From Larimichthys crocea (taxonomy: Eukaryota > Chordata > Actinopteri > Sciaenidae), in assembly GCF_000972845.2 (NCBI RefSeq), contig NC_040028.1, positions 13,077,001 to 13,141,000 on the forward strand: a stretch of 64,000 bases of DNA, read 5' to 3'. Below are positions 1 to 11,232 of the stretch, piece by piece. The first letter of the stretch is position 1; every line of letters starts with the position of its first letter. The notes under the pieces are model-generated. The model searched no databases. It was not told the DNA's origin and was given only the letters and a program-made list of their open reading frames with translations. Both the position numbers and the translations under genes were made by a program.

Positions 1-12
1 TAATGCCAGAGC

Positions 13-376
13 AAATCAAATCAAATCAATTTTATTTGTATAGCCCAAAGTCACAAAGTACATTTGCCTCAGAGGGCTTTACAATCTGTACAGGGAGTGA
101 CACCCTCTGTCCTTAGACCCTCGGTTCGAGTGAGGAAAAACTTGCCCACAAAAACCCTTTTAACAGGGAAAAAATGTGGAAGAAACCTCAGGAAGAGCCA
201 CAGAGGAGGGATCCCTCTCCCAGGACGGACAGACGTGCAATGGATGTCACGTGTACAGGACAAATCAACACAAACATATTGTACAATGACTGATAAAATG
301 ACAATGAATTATAATGAATGATAAAAATGATTACAGTAATAGATATGGTAGTAATAATGACAGTAATAGAGCAGCC
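13..376 (-). mobile_element. 3' end of an L2-group LINE, inverted
   Basis: This stretch is the reverse complement of the 3' UTR and tail found in plus orientation at 3060-3429, including the terminal run of TGATT repeats, here read as AATCA at 13-30. It contains no reading frame of its own. Homology stops near 376, exactly where the plus-strand LINE coding region begins. It is a 3' fragment only, so ordinary 5' inversion by twin priming does not explain it. Related tails lie at 9646-9815 and 35371-35640. Confidence 0.8.
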
Positions 377-2004
377 TACTACTCTTCATTAATAGAGGAG
401 AATAAGAACAACCCCAGATTTCTCTTCAGCACTGTAGCCAGGCTAACAGAGAATCACAGCTCTACAGAACGATCTATTCCTTTAGGTCTAAGTAGCAATG
501 ACTTTATGAGCTTCTTTAATGATAAAATTATTGCTATTAGAGACAAAATCCATCACCCCTTGCCCTCAACAGGCATTGATCTGCATTCTGATACAGCAAG
601 TTTGGAAACAGCTGTAAAACCTGATATGTATTTAGACAGTTTTTCTCCCATTGACCTTCATCAAATAACTAATCATTTCTGCAGCTAAGCCGTCAACCTG
701 TCTCTTAGACCCCATCCCAACCAGGCTGCTCAAGGATGTTTTACCTCTAGTTAGCCCTTCTTTATTGGATACGATTAATCTGTCTTTATTATCAGGATAT
801 GTACCACAGTCCTTTAAGGTAGCTGTAATTAAACCTCTTCTTAAAAAGCCCACTCTAGACCCAGAGGTCTTAGCCAACTACAGACCGATATCAAACCTTC
901 CCTTTCTGTCTAAGATACTTGAGAAAGCTGTAGCTGATCAGCTGTGTGACTTTCTCCATAACAATAGTCTATTTGAGGATTTTCAGTCAGGATTTAGAGA
1001 GCATCATAGCACAGAGACCGCATTAGTCAAAGTTACAAATGACCTCCTAATGGCATCAGACAAAGGACATATCTCTGTACTTGTCCTGTTAGATCTTAGT
1101 GCTGCATTTGACACCACTGACCATCAAATTCTTTTACAGAGACTGGAACATCAAATTGGCATCAAAGGAACCGCCCTAAGCTGGTTTAAATCGTATTTCT
1201 TAGATTGATCTCAGTTTGTCCACGTCAGTGATGAATCCTCCATGCATACCAAAGTTTGTCATGGAGTCCCACAAGGTTCTGTACTAGGACCACTTCTATT
1301 TAGTTTATATATGCTTCCTTTAGGGAACATTATTAGGAATCACTCTATCAATTTTCATTGTTATGCTGACAACACCCAATTATATTTATCGATCAAGCCT
1401 GATGCAACCAATCAGTTAACTAAACTCCAAGCATGCCTTAAGGATATAAAAAGTTGGATGACCAAAAATTTTTTGGTGTTAAATTCAGACAAAACTGAAG
1501 TTCTTGTAATTGGACCCAAACACCTCAGAAACTCTCTTTCTAGAGACTTGGTTGCTTTAGATGGGATCACCCTGGCCTCCAGCTCCACTGTAAAGAATCT
1601 TGGAGTTGTTTTTGATCAGGATTTGTCCTTTAATGTCCACATAAAACAAATTTCAAGGACTGCACTCTTCCACTTACGCAACATCGCTAAAATCAGACGC
1701 ATTGTCTCTCAAGCGGATGCAGAAAAACTAGTCCATGCATTTGTTACTTCTAGGCTGGACTATTGTAACTCTTTGTTATCAGGCTGCTCTAATAAGTCTC
1801 TGAATGCTGCTGCACGTGTTCTGACAGGAACCAAGATCAGAGATCACATCTCTCCCATTTTGGCTTCCTTGCATTGGCTACCTATTAAATCTAGAATAGA
1901 ATTAAAAATTCTTCTCCTTACTTACAAAGCTCTTCATGGTCAGGCACCATCATATCGCTCTCAGGATGCTGGGTTCCTTGTGGTTCCTATAGTCTCCAAA
2001 TTCG

Positions 2005-2600
2005 GATTCCAGAAAACACAGAATGGGATGTTAAAAATCTTGTGCGAGCACGTGCAATTGGTGGACTTGTCGGTGAATGGTGGATGGTAGACTTGAAGGA
2101 GGAATGAATTGGGTACGCATCATCAGTAGTGTTCCACTGGGTCATGGGGTGTTTCGGCCTTTCAAACTATACACCCTCTCCAGTGGCGGCCAGCTACAGG
2201 ATGATAGGTCCTGAGCTTGCGTCCCAAGCACAATTAACCACGAGAGTGACCTTGTTGTGAAGTGGCAGACACCTCAGGGGACTGTGCATGACAGGGACAT
2301 CCGGTTCCCTGAGTCAGGCCTAGGCTGACTGCATACCTCCTTGCACGCGCTACTTGGGGGCCCAGCTAGGGTCGTTCCTCTTCAGCCAGAGCCACTGGCT
2401 GCTTCTTTCGGCTGCCTCTGACGCGGCTTTGATGACTGTGCGCTGGCTCTGGCCCCTGACTCCCAGGTCCTTCAGAAGTTTTGTGGTAGATGTTCCCATG
2501 AAGCCTCTGCACCCCACTTCCACTGGGCGGACTTCAGCATTCCAGCCGCGGTGTCGAGCGTCAGCAGCCAGTTCAGAATATCGCAGGTGTTTCCGCTCAT
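2005..2600 (-). mobile_element. 3' end of another retroelement inserted in the LINE
   Basis: The flanking LINE reading is broken from about 2005 and resumes near 2600. Read on the minus strand, 2555-2353 encodes a piece with VEVGCRGFMGTSTTKLL and SSQWLWLKRNDPSWAPK, then a stop. I associate this kind of sequence with the region after the RT domain in fish retroelement polyproteins. What follows down to 2005 would be its 3' UTR. The family is not assigned and the boundaries are good to about 15 bp. Confidence 0.45.
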
Positions 2601-2869
2601 AGTAGATTGGGAGCCAGAGCTTTTAACTATCAGGCTCCTCTTCTGTGGAACAAACTACCATACTGGGTTCGGGAGGCAGACATGGTCAACACTTTTAAGA
2701 GTAGACTTAAGACTTTCGTTTTTGATAGAGCTTATAGTTAGGGCTGGCTCAGGTCATCCCTTAGTTATGCTGCCATAGGATTAGACTGCCGGGGGACTCC
2801 CCCTCCCCCCAGGGTTATGCCTGGCACGGTATTGGTTGAAGATGCAGTCACATCTCCCTTACCGAAAAC

Positions 2870-2872
<3 letters not shown>

Positions 2873-2906
<34 letters not shown>
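2873..2906. repeat. (CT)n microsatellite
   Basis: A near-pure CT run inside the 3' UTR of the LINE at 377-3429, followed by a C-rich stretch. Confidence 0.95.
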
Positions 2907-2907
<1 letters not shown>

Positions 2908-3559
2908 CCTCTCCCTCCCTCTTACCATCTGTGGACATACATGTCTCATTAATGCATGTTACTAACCAAACTTCCCCGGAGTTTCTGTGCTCTGTCGTCC
3001 AGCAGGTTCTCGTGGATCGTAGCTGCTGCTGTGATCCTGCACAATGTCCACTACACATATTGTTACTGTCATTATTACTACCATATCTGCTACTGTGGTC
3101 ATTTTATCATTCATTGTGATTCATTGACATTTTGTTGTCATTTGTTTGTCATTGTAATTGTAAAATATGTCTCTGTTGATTTGTTCTGTACACATGACAT
3201 CTATTGCACGTCTGTCCGTCCTGGGAGAGGGATCCCTCCTCTGTGGCTCTTCCTGAGGTTTCTTCCACACTTTTTCCCTGTTAAAGGTTTTATGTGGGCA
3301 AGTTTTTCCTTACTCGAACCGAGGGTCTAAGGACAGAGGGTGTCACTCCCTGTACACATTGTAAAGCCCTCTGAGGCAAATGTACTTTGTGACTTTGGGC
3401 TATACAAATAAAATTGATTTGATTTGATTCCTTTAAGATGCCGCCACTGTGGTTAATGTGTTTGCGTCTCTCTCCCAACACTAACGTCACCTAGTTCGTT
3501 TATTCATGTCATTGTGTATCTTACCCGCACAGTTCATACCTATTGGACTCTGACTTGCT

Positions 3560-4400
3560 TCTATGCCTGAACCAAGCCAACTCAGAGATTTGGAACTGGT
3601 GCTTTAGGACTGCTTTAACAGTACAGAATGGAGTGCGTTTAAAACTGCTGCTCTGAGAGGGGACACTATTGTGGACCCAGAGGAGTATGCTGCAGCTGTA
3701 TCACATGCACTGATAACATTATTCCCACAAATCACTGCAATACCTATCTAAATACCAAACCCTTGATTAACTGTGAAGCATGGTCAATGCTAAGTGTCAC
3801 TCCACTGCATTTGTCTCAGGCGACACTGAGGACTACAAAAAGGTCAGATATGACCTGTGTAGATCAATCAAGACCAGCCAAGAGACAATACAGATTGAAG
3901 CTGGAGGGATACTGGAGGGATCCTACACCACTGCTAATCCCTGGAGCATGTGGGAAGGTCTGCAACACATTGCAAACTACATCAGAGGTTTTGGGGCCAC
4001 AGCAGGCTACCAGATGAGCTCAATGACTTCTATGCTTGCTATGTAAAGTTTGCAGACGACACCACAGTCATTGAAGAGAGGTGGATTGGTTGCCTGGTGC
4101 CAGGAAAATAACATATAAAGGACCAAGGAGATGATTATTGTGACACAGATGTTCACATATCAGGTAGGTGCTACAGAGGTGAGAAAATCTTGGACTAAAA
4201 GTCTCTCAAACACTTTTTACCCACAGGCCATCAAACTCTTGAACAATCCACACACTACGTTCCCTCACACTCATTATTGTGTTGTGTATTTTTCTTATTG
4301 TTGTTCTTATAGTTGTGTAAAGGGAGTCAGGCAAGGTAAAAATATCATTACTGTATAAACCGTTTTTAACTGTGCATATGACAATACATTTCTTGTATCT
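3560..4400 (+). mobile_element. Degenerate LINE relic, RT region
   Basis: Shifting plus-strand frames read like a LINE connector and RT. Recognisable pieces are FKTAALRGDTIVDPEEY, DYKKVRYDLCRSIKTSQ and, near 4047, KFADDTTVI (RT motif C region). Near 4200-4260 a piece similar to FYPQAIKLLN suggests the element's 3' end. Several frameshifts and stops are present, so it is a fossil. Clade is uncertain; the same broad group may be represented at 21590-21870 (minus) and 43440-44610. Confidence 0.5.
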
Positions 4401-6638
4401 TGATTTCTTACTCAAGATACTGAACTTGATTTGAACTTTATTTTTTATTACTGAAGAACACAACACAAACATTCCTTGACAACATCACAAATTATGTATG
4501 ACAGTGCTAAAGACAGGAGACAAAACAAAACAAAAAAAAAAAAAAGACACTGAGGCCCAGAAAGTTGAGTATTACAAGTGGGTGAATAATAATAAGTAAA
4601 TATCTAGACAGTTACGACATTCCAGCATACTGTGGGATCCCCCTCAGTTAGTATCTTGTTATAGGTAGCCACCTCCTCATGAAAACATCAGACCTTAATT
4701 GTAATTAAGCGGTTAAAGCCTCCATTCCATACACCTCCCAGTCCCCATCCTTATAATATTTAACCCTAGCTCCCATTTGTTTTTGATATAAAAAGTATTG
4801 TCTGGTATATCTAATAACAGATTTCTATATATATGGGAAACATGTTTTTTTTCGGTAATCAATGTTTAATTATATTAATAAAATAAGTTTCTATGTTTGT
4901 TGGAGCATTTTTAATTATATTCGAATCTGTATGGTTTGTGATGTAGTTCCTTATCTGAAAATACTGGAACATATCACTTTGGGGTAGAAGGAATTGTTTT
5001 GGAGATACAAGAATGACTGTACACCAGTGTTACAGAACAACTGGTCAATAACCCTCAGGCCTCTGCCTGCCCATCTCTTAAATGTGATATCTGTTGTTGA
5101 GGGGGGAAATCCAGATTTCCAGCAATTTGCATAGCCCTTGAGAGGGCAGCTGTCCCTCTAATTCTCTTTTGGACTGTTGACCATACTTTTAAAGTATGTT
5201 TCACCCATACATTTTTTATTTAAAATTTCTTCTGGGACTGCTTGTTCAGAAACACTAAAGTGGATAAAGGTATTGCTGGTAATATATTCTGCTCTATGTT
5301 CACCCATCCTGATTCTATGTCATTGTTAGACCAAGCTACCACTGCTGTTAGTTGTGCTGCCCAAAAATAGTATTTTAAATTGGGGAGTCCACCCCTGTCC
5401 TTTCCAAGAATTAGTGTTTTACGTCTCAATCTTGGTCTCTTTTTTTGCCATATAAATTTAGATATAAGCTTGTCCAGCATATTGAAAGCTGATTTTGGGA
5501 TCCCGACTGGGAGCGACAGCTTCTACTCTACCCAAAAGGAACAATGGTAGCACATCCCATCTTGCAATTTCATTTCTAAATATTCCAAATATTTTTTTTA
5601 TAATTCGCCTGGTATAGTTGCGTTACCTGGGGAGTGAGTGTGACCCCTAAGTATCTAAAACCCTTTTTAGATCTTCGAAAAGACACTATATCATCAAGCT
5701 GGGTAGGCCATGTCCCAGACACCATCATCGCTTCTTATTTACTCTGATTAACTTTATAACCGGATACTAGACCATATTCGTTTAGAGTTTGTAAGAGAGT
5801 GAATAATATGCTGTCTTCTAATCAATTCTGCAAGAGGCTCAATGCTAAGAGCGAACAGGGCTGGTGAGAGCGCGTCCTCCTGCCTTGTCCCCCTCCCAGA
5901 TCGAAGAAACCAGAGCATTGGCCGTTAACTCTAAATCTTGAACGCGGATTCATATAAAACACTTTAATCCAACTCAAAAAGGTTTTGTTAAAGCCCATAT
6001 GAGCCATTGTTTGCTCCAAAAATGTCCAGTCCAGTCTATCAAATGCTTTCTCAACATCTAAGCTAAGAAGCATTAATGGAGTCTTTCCACCAGAAGCTAT
6101 AGATTGTAGATTAAGAGCTTGTCTGTGCCGTCCGGTTATAAACCCCGTTTGATCAGAGATAACTAATTTCCGGATATGTTTTTGTATTCTATTTGCCAAG
6201 ATCGAGGTCAGGATTTTTAAATCCTGGCAAAGCAAACTTATCGGCTGGTAACCTGTACACTGAGTGGGGTCCTTTCCCTCTTTGTGAATAACTGTGACAA
6301 TTGCCTCTGACCAGGTTTTTGGGAGGGGTCCCTTTCATCCAGTGCATAATTATATACCCGACATAAAATTGGGCCCAGCTCTTGAGCAAAAACTTTATAA
6401 TATTCCCCTAGGTATCCATCGACACCCGGGGGTGTACTATTCTTTATTTACTAATACTATCTATTATTTCCTGTACTGTTATGGGAGAAGATAGCATCTC
6501 TGCCTCATCCTGTGATAATCTGTTCAGCTGGGTCAAGTCCAGGAGTCTTGTTGTTTTCTCCTACTTCCCTATTAATTCTTGACCTTCATATAATTTTTTA
6601 TAGTATGCGGCAAACGCCTTTGCTACTTCTTTTGGGTG

Positions 6639-8978
6639 TGGGTACCATGAGGTTCCGTTTAACCTCTGGCTCATCGGGGGTGACACTGAAATCCACAGGA
6701 AATGCTGGCCATGACTAGAACAGAAGGTGTTTGATTCGACATTTGAAATGCTGTCGTGAGGCTCAACACAAATCTCCCCTTTATCATTGCCACCGGCCTC
6801 GTCAGCAGAGCAACTTTGAGTTTTAGACAACCACTTACTCACATCAGCAATAAAATCATTCACATTCAACATTTTTGCTTTATACCATGTTTCATGTTTT
6901 GTTGCTTCATCTTCAGGTAATAATCCCAATAAAGTCACATGTGCTTGTTTTGCTTCATCACACACAACCTCATACTTGCAAAATGTACATTTCACCTCAT
7001 TTACACAAGTTTTATCACACATCAAGTTAATAATTGTTTCTTTTAATGTAGACAATTTATTCAGTTTAGTTTTTCTTTCTTTTTGTAAATTGTCTACCTT
7101 TTCCATAAATGCTTTGGGTGTAAAATGTCTAATGCGCTTTTTCACAGCATCCGTTTCTCGCTCTTTTGCATCAAGTTCAGTCTCGTTCACTGACAGTTTA
7201 TCTTTAATAAGTGAGCCACAAGGTTGCACAATTTCCTCTTCCATTTGATGATGTCAGTGGTAAATAAACACATGGAGCATTAGTTTACAGTACGTCTTAA
7301 CGTGCACGGTTAGTCTAAGACGGTCGCGACCAATGCATTGGATTTACGCCAAAATTTGTGTGCGCACATATTTACAATAGCCATTCATTTGTTTCAGCGC
7401 TGCACATACCCCAAACGTTGGCTGGCGAAGGTGGTCCGATGTCCCGATAGCTGACGCTGATGTCCCGGTGGCACCACAGTAGCTCCGGTAAACCTCCAGC
7501 AGGTGATCGATGCAGTCCAGGTGTAACCGCCGTAACGCATTTATCCAACGGCGAATCTCATTGATTCCCAATGAATTATCCGATGTGTCCCAATGGTCCA
7601 AAATGAAGAAGTTTTTGACCTAATTGTAGTGGCTAAGTCCCATTTTCAGTCACTACTGGTGCTAATTTGTTGATAGTTAGACGTGTGAACCGGAGAAACC
7701 GATGCCGAATCTTTGCTGACGTTAACTGAAATTCCATTTATTGCGCACTTTGCTATTTTCCATGAGCTTTATGTTACAGGTACCGGCTGGTACAGAGTAA
7801 ACAGATATATATTCTGTAAACAGGAAAAATGAGTGAGACAGGGCAACCTTGCTTCCGCTTGTTTCAGCCTCGCTCAACAGAATCAATTTATTCACAGTTT
7901 GCCATTAAAACAATAAAACATTCTCTCTATAATCCATTCACAAACCAGCGATCAAAACCAAAACTCATAATCACCTGGTGTCTTGTCTTCAGTGTTCTTA
8001 CTGAGTTACAATTTGTGCATTAAATCACAAAACCTTAATAAAACAATTACAATGTTTATACTCTTCCAGGTTATATCTTAAATAAAATCACCATTCCTGT
8101 CCTAGTCCCAGGTTTCTTTGTATGAGCATTCAATAGCTTTTAACCGGCTACTCCTAGTAATGAAATGGTTTCTGCGCAGGCTCTTACAGCTTTACTGTTT
8201 TTAGATGTAAATAAAGCTTTTTTTAACAGATTTTAACAATGTTTACATATTTAATATATCATGCAATGTTTTCAGAATATTTATACATCAAACCAAATGT
8301 ACAGAAGCACCAAATAAACCCCTGAATGACGCACCGCGGGAAGAAAGTGTGCGGCGCCATGTTGTGCTAATCGCAGCATGCTAGTAACATTTATTCTTCA
8401 CCTTATACACACATTTTGTTACCGTTCTTTTTACAGACAACTCAAATATTACTCGACACGTTCATAAAGTAAACACCAGTAAATTACAGCTTCACAAACC
8501 TCACAACCTTGCTTCCGCTCGTTTAAGCCTCGCTCAGCAGAATGAGGGAAACCGTCCGTGATGTCCCAAAAGTCGTAAAGCGACTGTTGTAAACCCCTGA
8601 CATAAAGTGCCCCGCTGCCCCCTGCTGGCTACCGATGGGTTTAACATTTAAATTTCCCACAACAGAAATCAGTGCGCTGCCTATTGTAGACAGGTTAGAA
8701 GCATCTTAATGCTATTACCAAAACAAAATACACCATCAAAATTGTGACTTCACAATTGTGGCGTCACATTTACAAACAAAAAGTGTAATTTTAAACAAAA
8801 ACCACCTACATCCTCCAAGTCCACACTCAAAAAATTTTTGCCCACAAATTAGATGCACCTGTGGCTGATGATCTGCACTAAATAACATATGGTTGGCCTC
8901 GGCCTATACCATACCACCTCCTAGCGTTGAGGAGGGATAAAATACAAAATAAATACAACAGAATATATGGCTCCTACA
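6639..8978 (-). mobile_element. BEL/Pao-like LTR element fragment
   Basis: The insertion separates two parts of the L1 relic that would otherwise be adjacent (TNRITL and PHPKEVAKAFAAYYKKLY). GGGTG occurs at both edges (6634-6638 and 8979-8983), as expected of a 5-bp target-site duplication. On the minus strand the insertion starts TG at 8978 and ends CA at 6639. Its coding part is at 6660-7244. The segment from 8978 down to about 7625 would be LTR and leader, with TG and CA at its ends. It contains two copies of a roughly 45-bp motif (7841-7890 and 8502-8546). No RT or integrase remains. Confidence 0.5.
6660..7244 (-). pseudogene. Gag-like N-terminal fragment of BEL/Pao element
   Basis: An uninterrupted minus-strand frame begins MEEEIVQPCGSL and is lysine- and glutamate-rich. 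It contains LLPEDEATKHETWYKAKML and DFIADVSKWLS, which resemble the N-terminal part of fish BEL/Pao gag proteins. It ends by running into the L1 relic frame (KEVAKAFAAYY), so the tail of the frame is not its own. No CCHC knuckle, protease or RT is present. It is a truncated gag only. Confidence 0.5.
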
Positions 8979-9645
8979 GGGTGGGAGAGTAATTCTATTT
9001 GTGTCAGGGTGTTTACGTTTAGGTACCACACGGTTCAATTGAGCTTTACATAACTGAAAGGCCAGTAGTCTACTTGCCTTATTCCCCATTTCATTATATT
9101 TTCTTTTCACAAATCTGAGCATTCCCTCAGCTTTATATGTGAGTAAATCATCTAATTTTTGTCTCTCCTGTTTTAATAATTCTAAAGTGCTCCTTTTTCT
9201 TGATATTTTGTGTTCTTTTTCCAACCTGCTAATTTCAGTCTCCAGTTCAAGTCTCCTGGCTTCTCTCTGTTTTTTTTTTATTCTAGACGTAATTTGAATA
9301 ATATGACCCCTCATAACAGCTTTGGCACCATCCCATAGAATAGATGGAGTAACATCTTCGTTTTCATTTATGCCCATATATTCTTTCAGCCTGTCACGTA
9401 ATTCCTGTTGGATTAGGGGGCCATTCAATATTGACACGTTAAGTCTGCAATATCTGAATTGTTTCTCTTGACCTAAATTTATTTTCATCTTAATGGGACT
9501 ATGATCTGATAAAGTTATGGATTCTATCTTACACTCTGTCACTCACACATCAGCCTTTGAAACAAGACAAATATCTAATCTTGAGCAACTCCCATGAACT
9601 TGGGACCTGTATGTATAGTCTCTGTCTAGGATGATGATATCGTCA

Positions 9646-9815
9646 AAAAAAAATAAAAAATTATTTGTATAGCCCTAAGTCACAAAGTACATTTGCCTCA
9701 GAGGGCTTTACAATCTGTACAGGAGAGTGACACCCTCTGTCCTTAGACCCTCGGTTCGAGTGAGGAAAAACTTGCCCACAAAAAACCTTTAACAGGGAAA
9801 AAAAACCCTTTTAAC
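9646..9815 (-). mobile_element. L2-group LINE 3' tail inserted in L1 relic
   Basis: This matches the 3' UTR also seen at 13-376 (minus), 3060-3429 (plus) and 35371-35640 (minus). It interrupts the endonuclease region of the L1 relic between VVGGDYN and the segment encoding YTYRSQVHG. Two copies of an AACCCTTTTAACAGGGA-like piece sit side by side near 9786-9820, a small local duplication. Confidence 0.75.
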
Positions 9816-10244
9816 AGGGAATACATACATCAGTGAGGCAATTATAGTCCCCCCCAACGACTATGATCCCCTCCCCTTCATCTGCCAGTTTGGAAGCTAT
9901 TTTCTTAAAAAAAGGGGGGACAGTCCTCATTTGGTGCATACAGGTTAAAAAATGTAAATCTATTTTCCCCAATCGTACCAATCACCATGATATATCTACC
10001 CTTCCTTGTCTTTTAATACTTTTTCACAGTTGAAAAAAACATTCTTTCTAAATAAGATGGCGACCCCCCTTTTCTTCCATATGTTACTGCATTTAATGCA
10101 TGAGTTCTTTTTACAGATTTGAGACTGGGATCTTAAGATTTTGAGGTGTCTGTAAACTATTGATAGAATTGAGAGATTCAAGGTTGGGATGATTTAGACT
10201 GCTGAGATGTATGTGATCAAAGCAAAAGCATGATAAAACGTCTA

Positions 10245-10865
10245 AAATGTTTCAAATGTGGGCTTACCATTAATCCTGAAAGAAGGATTTATATACATCA
10301 ATCAGCCCCATACACAACTAAATGCATTGCACTGTATTCTAACACCTAACAACATTGAGCCTTGGCCACCCATGACCCTGTCACTGTTTTACTGCTTTTC
10401 TTTTGTTGGACCACTTTTGATATGTACTATGTTATGGTATTTTCTATCCTTAAGTTACACAAGGTCACGTGTGGGCCTTGAGGTCCTCGGCAGTATTAAT
10501 TGTTTGGCTTTGACTAGGTGCCAGCCTATCTCAACACTGTAGAGACCTATTGCTGCCTTCCTAGACATAATAGATAGCTCGCTGTTGGCGTTCCAATCTG
10601 CGTAAACAGACATCTGTGTCTCGATGCTAGAATATGCTGACAATAACACCTGCATAGGTAAAAACATTCTCTTTGACTAATTCTGGGGCGTGTAGTATTT
10701 GTGGCGTGATCTTTGGGTTTAATGTGTAACCACCAGGATGATTTGGGCGGAATGTGAAACCGATTCAAGCCCTTCTGACAGTGTCTCTAATTCTCCTTGG
10801 CCAAGTGTCAATAAATAATACAGCATAAGACATCAGAGGCTCCTGAACACTTTCTGAACTTCTGA
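10245..10865. other. No recognised feature
   Basis: Non-repetitive AT-rich sequence with only short chance frames. It directly precedes the L1 target-site duplication at 10866 and so represents pre-insertion flank. Confidence 0.5.
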
Positions 10866-10882
10866 CCTCACCGTTGACCTTT
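10866..10882. repeat. Target-site duplication, 3' side of full-length L1
   Basis: CCTCACCGTTGACC plus up to three Ts, matched exactly by 17027-17043 at the other end of the L1. Further Ts to 10896 are the element's poly(A) tail read on the plus strand. Confidence 0.9.
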
Positions 10883-11232
10883 TTTTTTTTTTTTTTAAAC
10901 ATGTCTTTTATTGAGCATTCAAGTATAAAATACAATCTGCATGAGACAATTACAGCTCTCTTTTTCACTTTGTCACATATGGAGGATTCAAGGATACAGG
11001 ATATTGTAAAGAGTTTTAACAAGAAAAAATGAAATAAAAATCAACATGTGCAAAATATCAACATAAACAGTCATGACATATAAAACAAGAACAAAAACAA
11101 GGACAACAAAACAGGTTGGCTGGATTATCCCACCCCATCCCAACTTCTGACCCTCTACCCAGGGTCCCCGTCCATCCCTAGAAGACTTAAACTACATACC
11201 TAAATCGACAGTGTGCGGTGTGTGTTAAATTG

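Larger units (their letters stand above)
377..3429 (+). mobile_element. L2-group LINE, 5'-truncated, decayed RT
   Basis: This is a non-LTR retrotransposon of the L2/CR1/Rex1 group, lacking its endonuclease half. The connector and RT are read in pieces at 377-688, 765-1208 and 1242-1990. Visible RT motifs are [31 protein letters not shown] (motif A), GVPQGSVLGPLLFSLYM (motif B) and CYADNTQLYL (motif C). Motif C reads YADN instead of YADD, which removes a catalytic aspartate. The stop at 1206-1208 is TGA where related elements encode Arg, consistent with a CGA to TGA change. A foreign segment interrupts the element at about 2005-2600. The 3' UTR contains a (CT)n run at 2873-2906 and ends with TGATT repeats. 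It is not active. Confidence 0.85.
4560..10240 (-). mobile_element. Minus-strand L1/Tx1-group LINE relic with nested insertions
   Basis: Scattered minus-strand frames together make one decayed ORF2. Endonuclease pieces lie at 9830-10181 (YAPNEDCPPFF, VVGGDYN) and 9475-9542 (LSDHSPIKMKI). The connector is at 9000-9475. RT lies at 5822-6640 (QTGFITGRHR, SLDVEKAFDRLDW) and the C-terminal part at 5000-5480 (KFIWQKKRPRL, GGLPNLKYYFWAAQ). Two insertions split it: an L2 tail at 9646-9815 and a BEL/Pao-like element at 6639-8978. The lower boundary is uncertain because no minus-strand poly(A) is seen there. Confidence 0.75.

Noticed and set aside
2765..3119. Glu/Arg-repeat and Ser/Leu-repeat proteins
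   Set aside because: Produced by the (CT)n run in a LINE 3' UTR.
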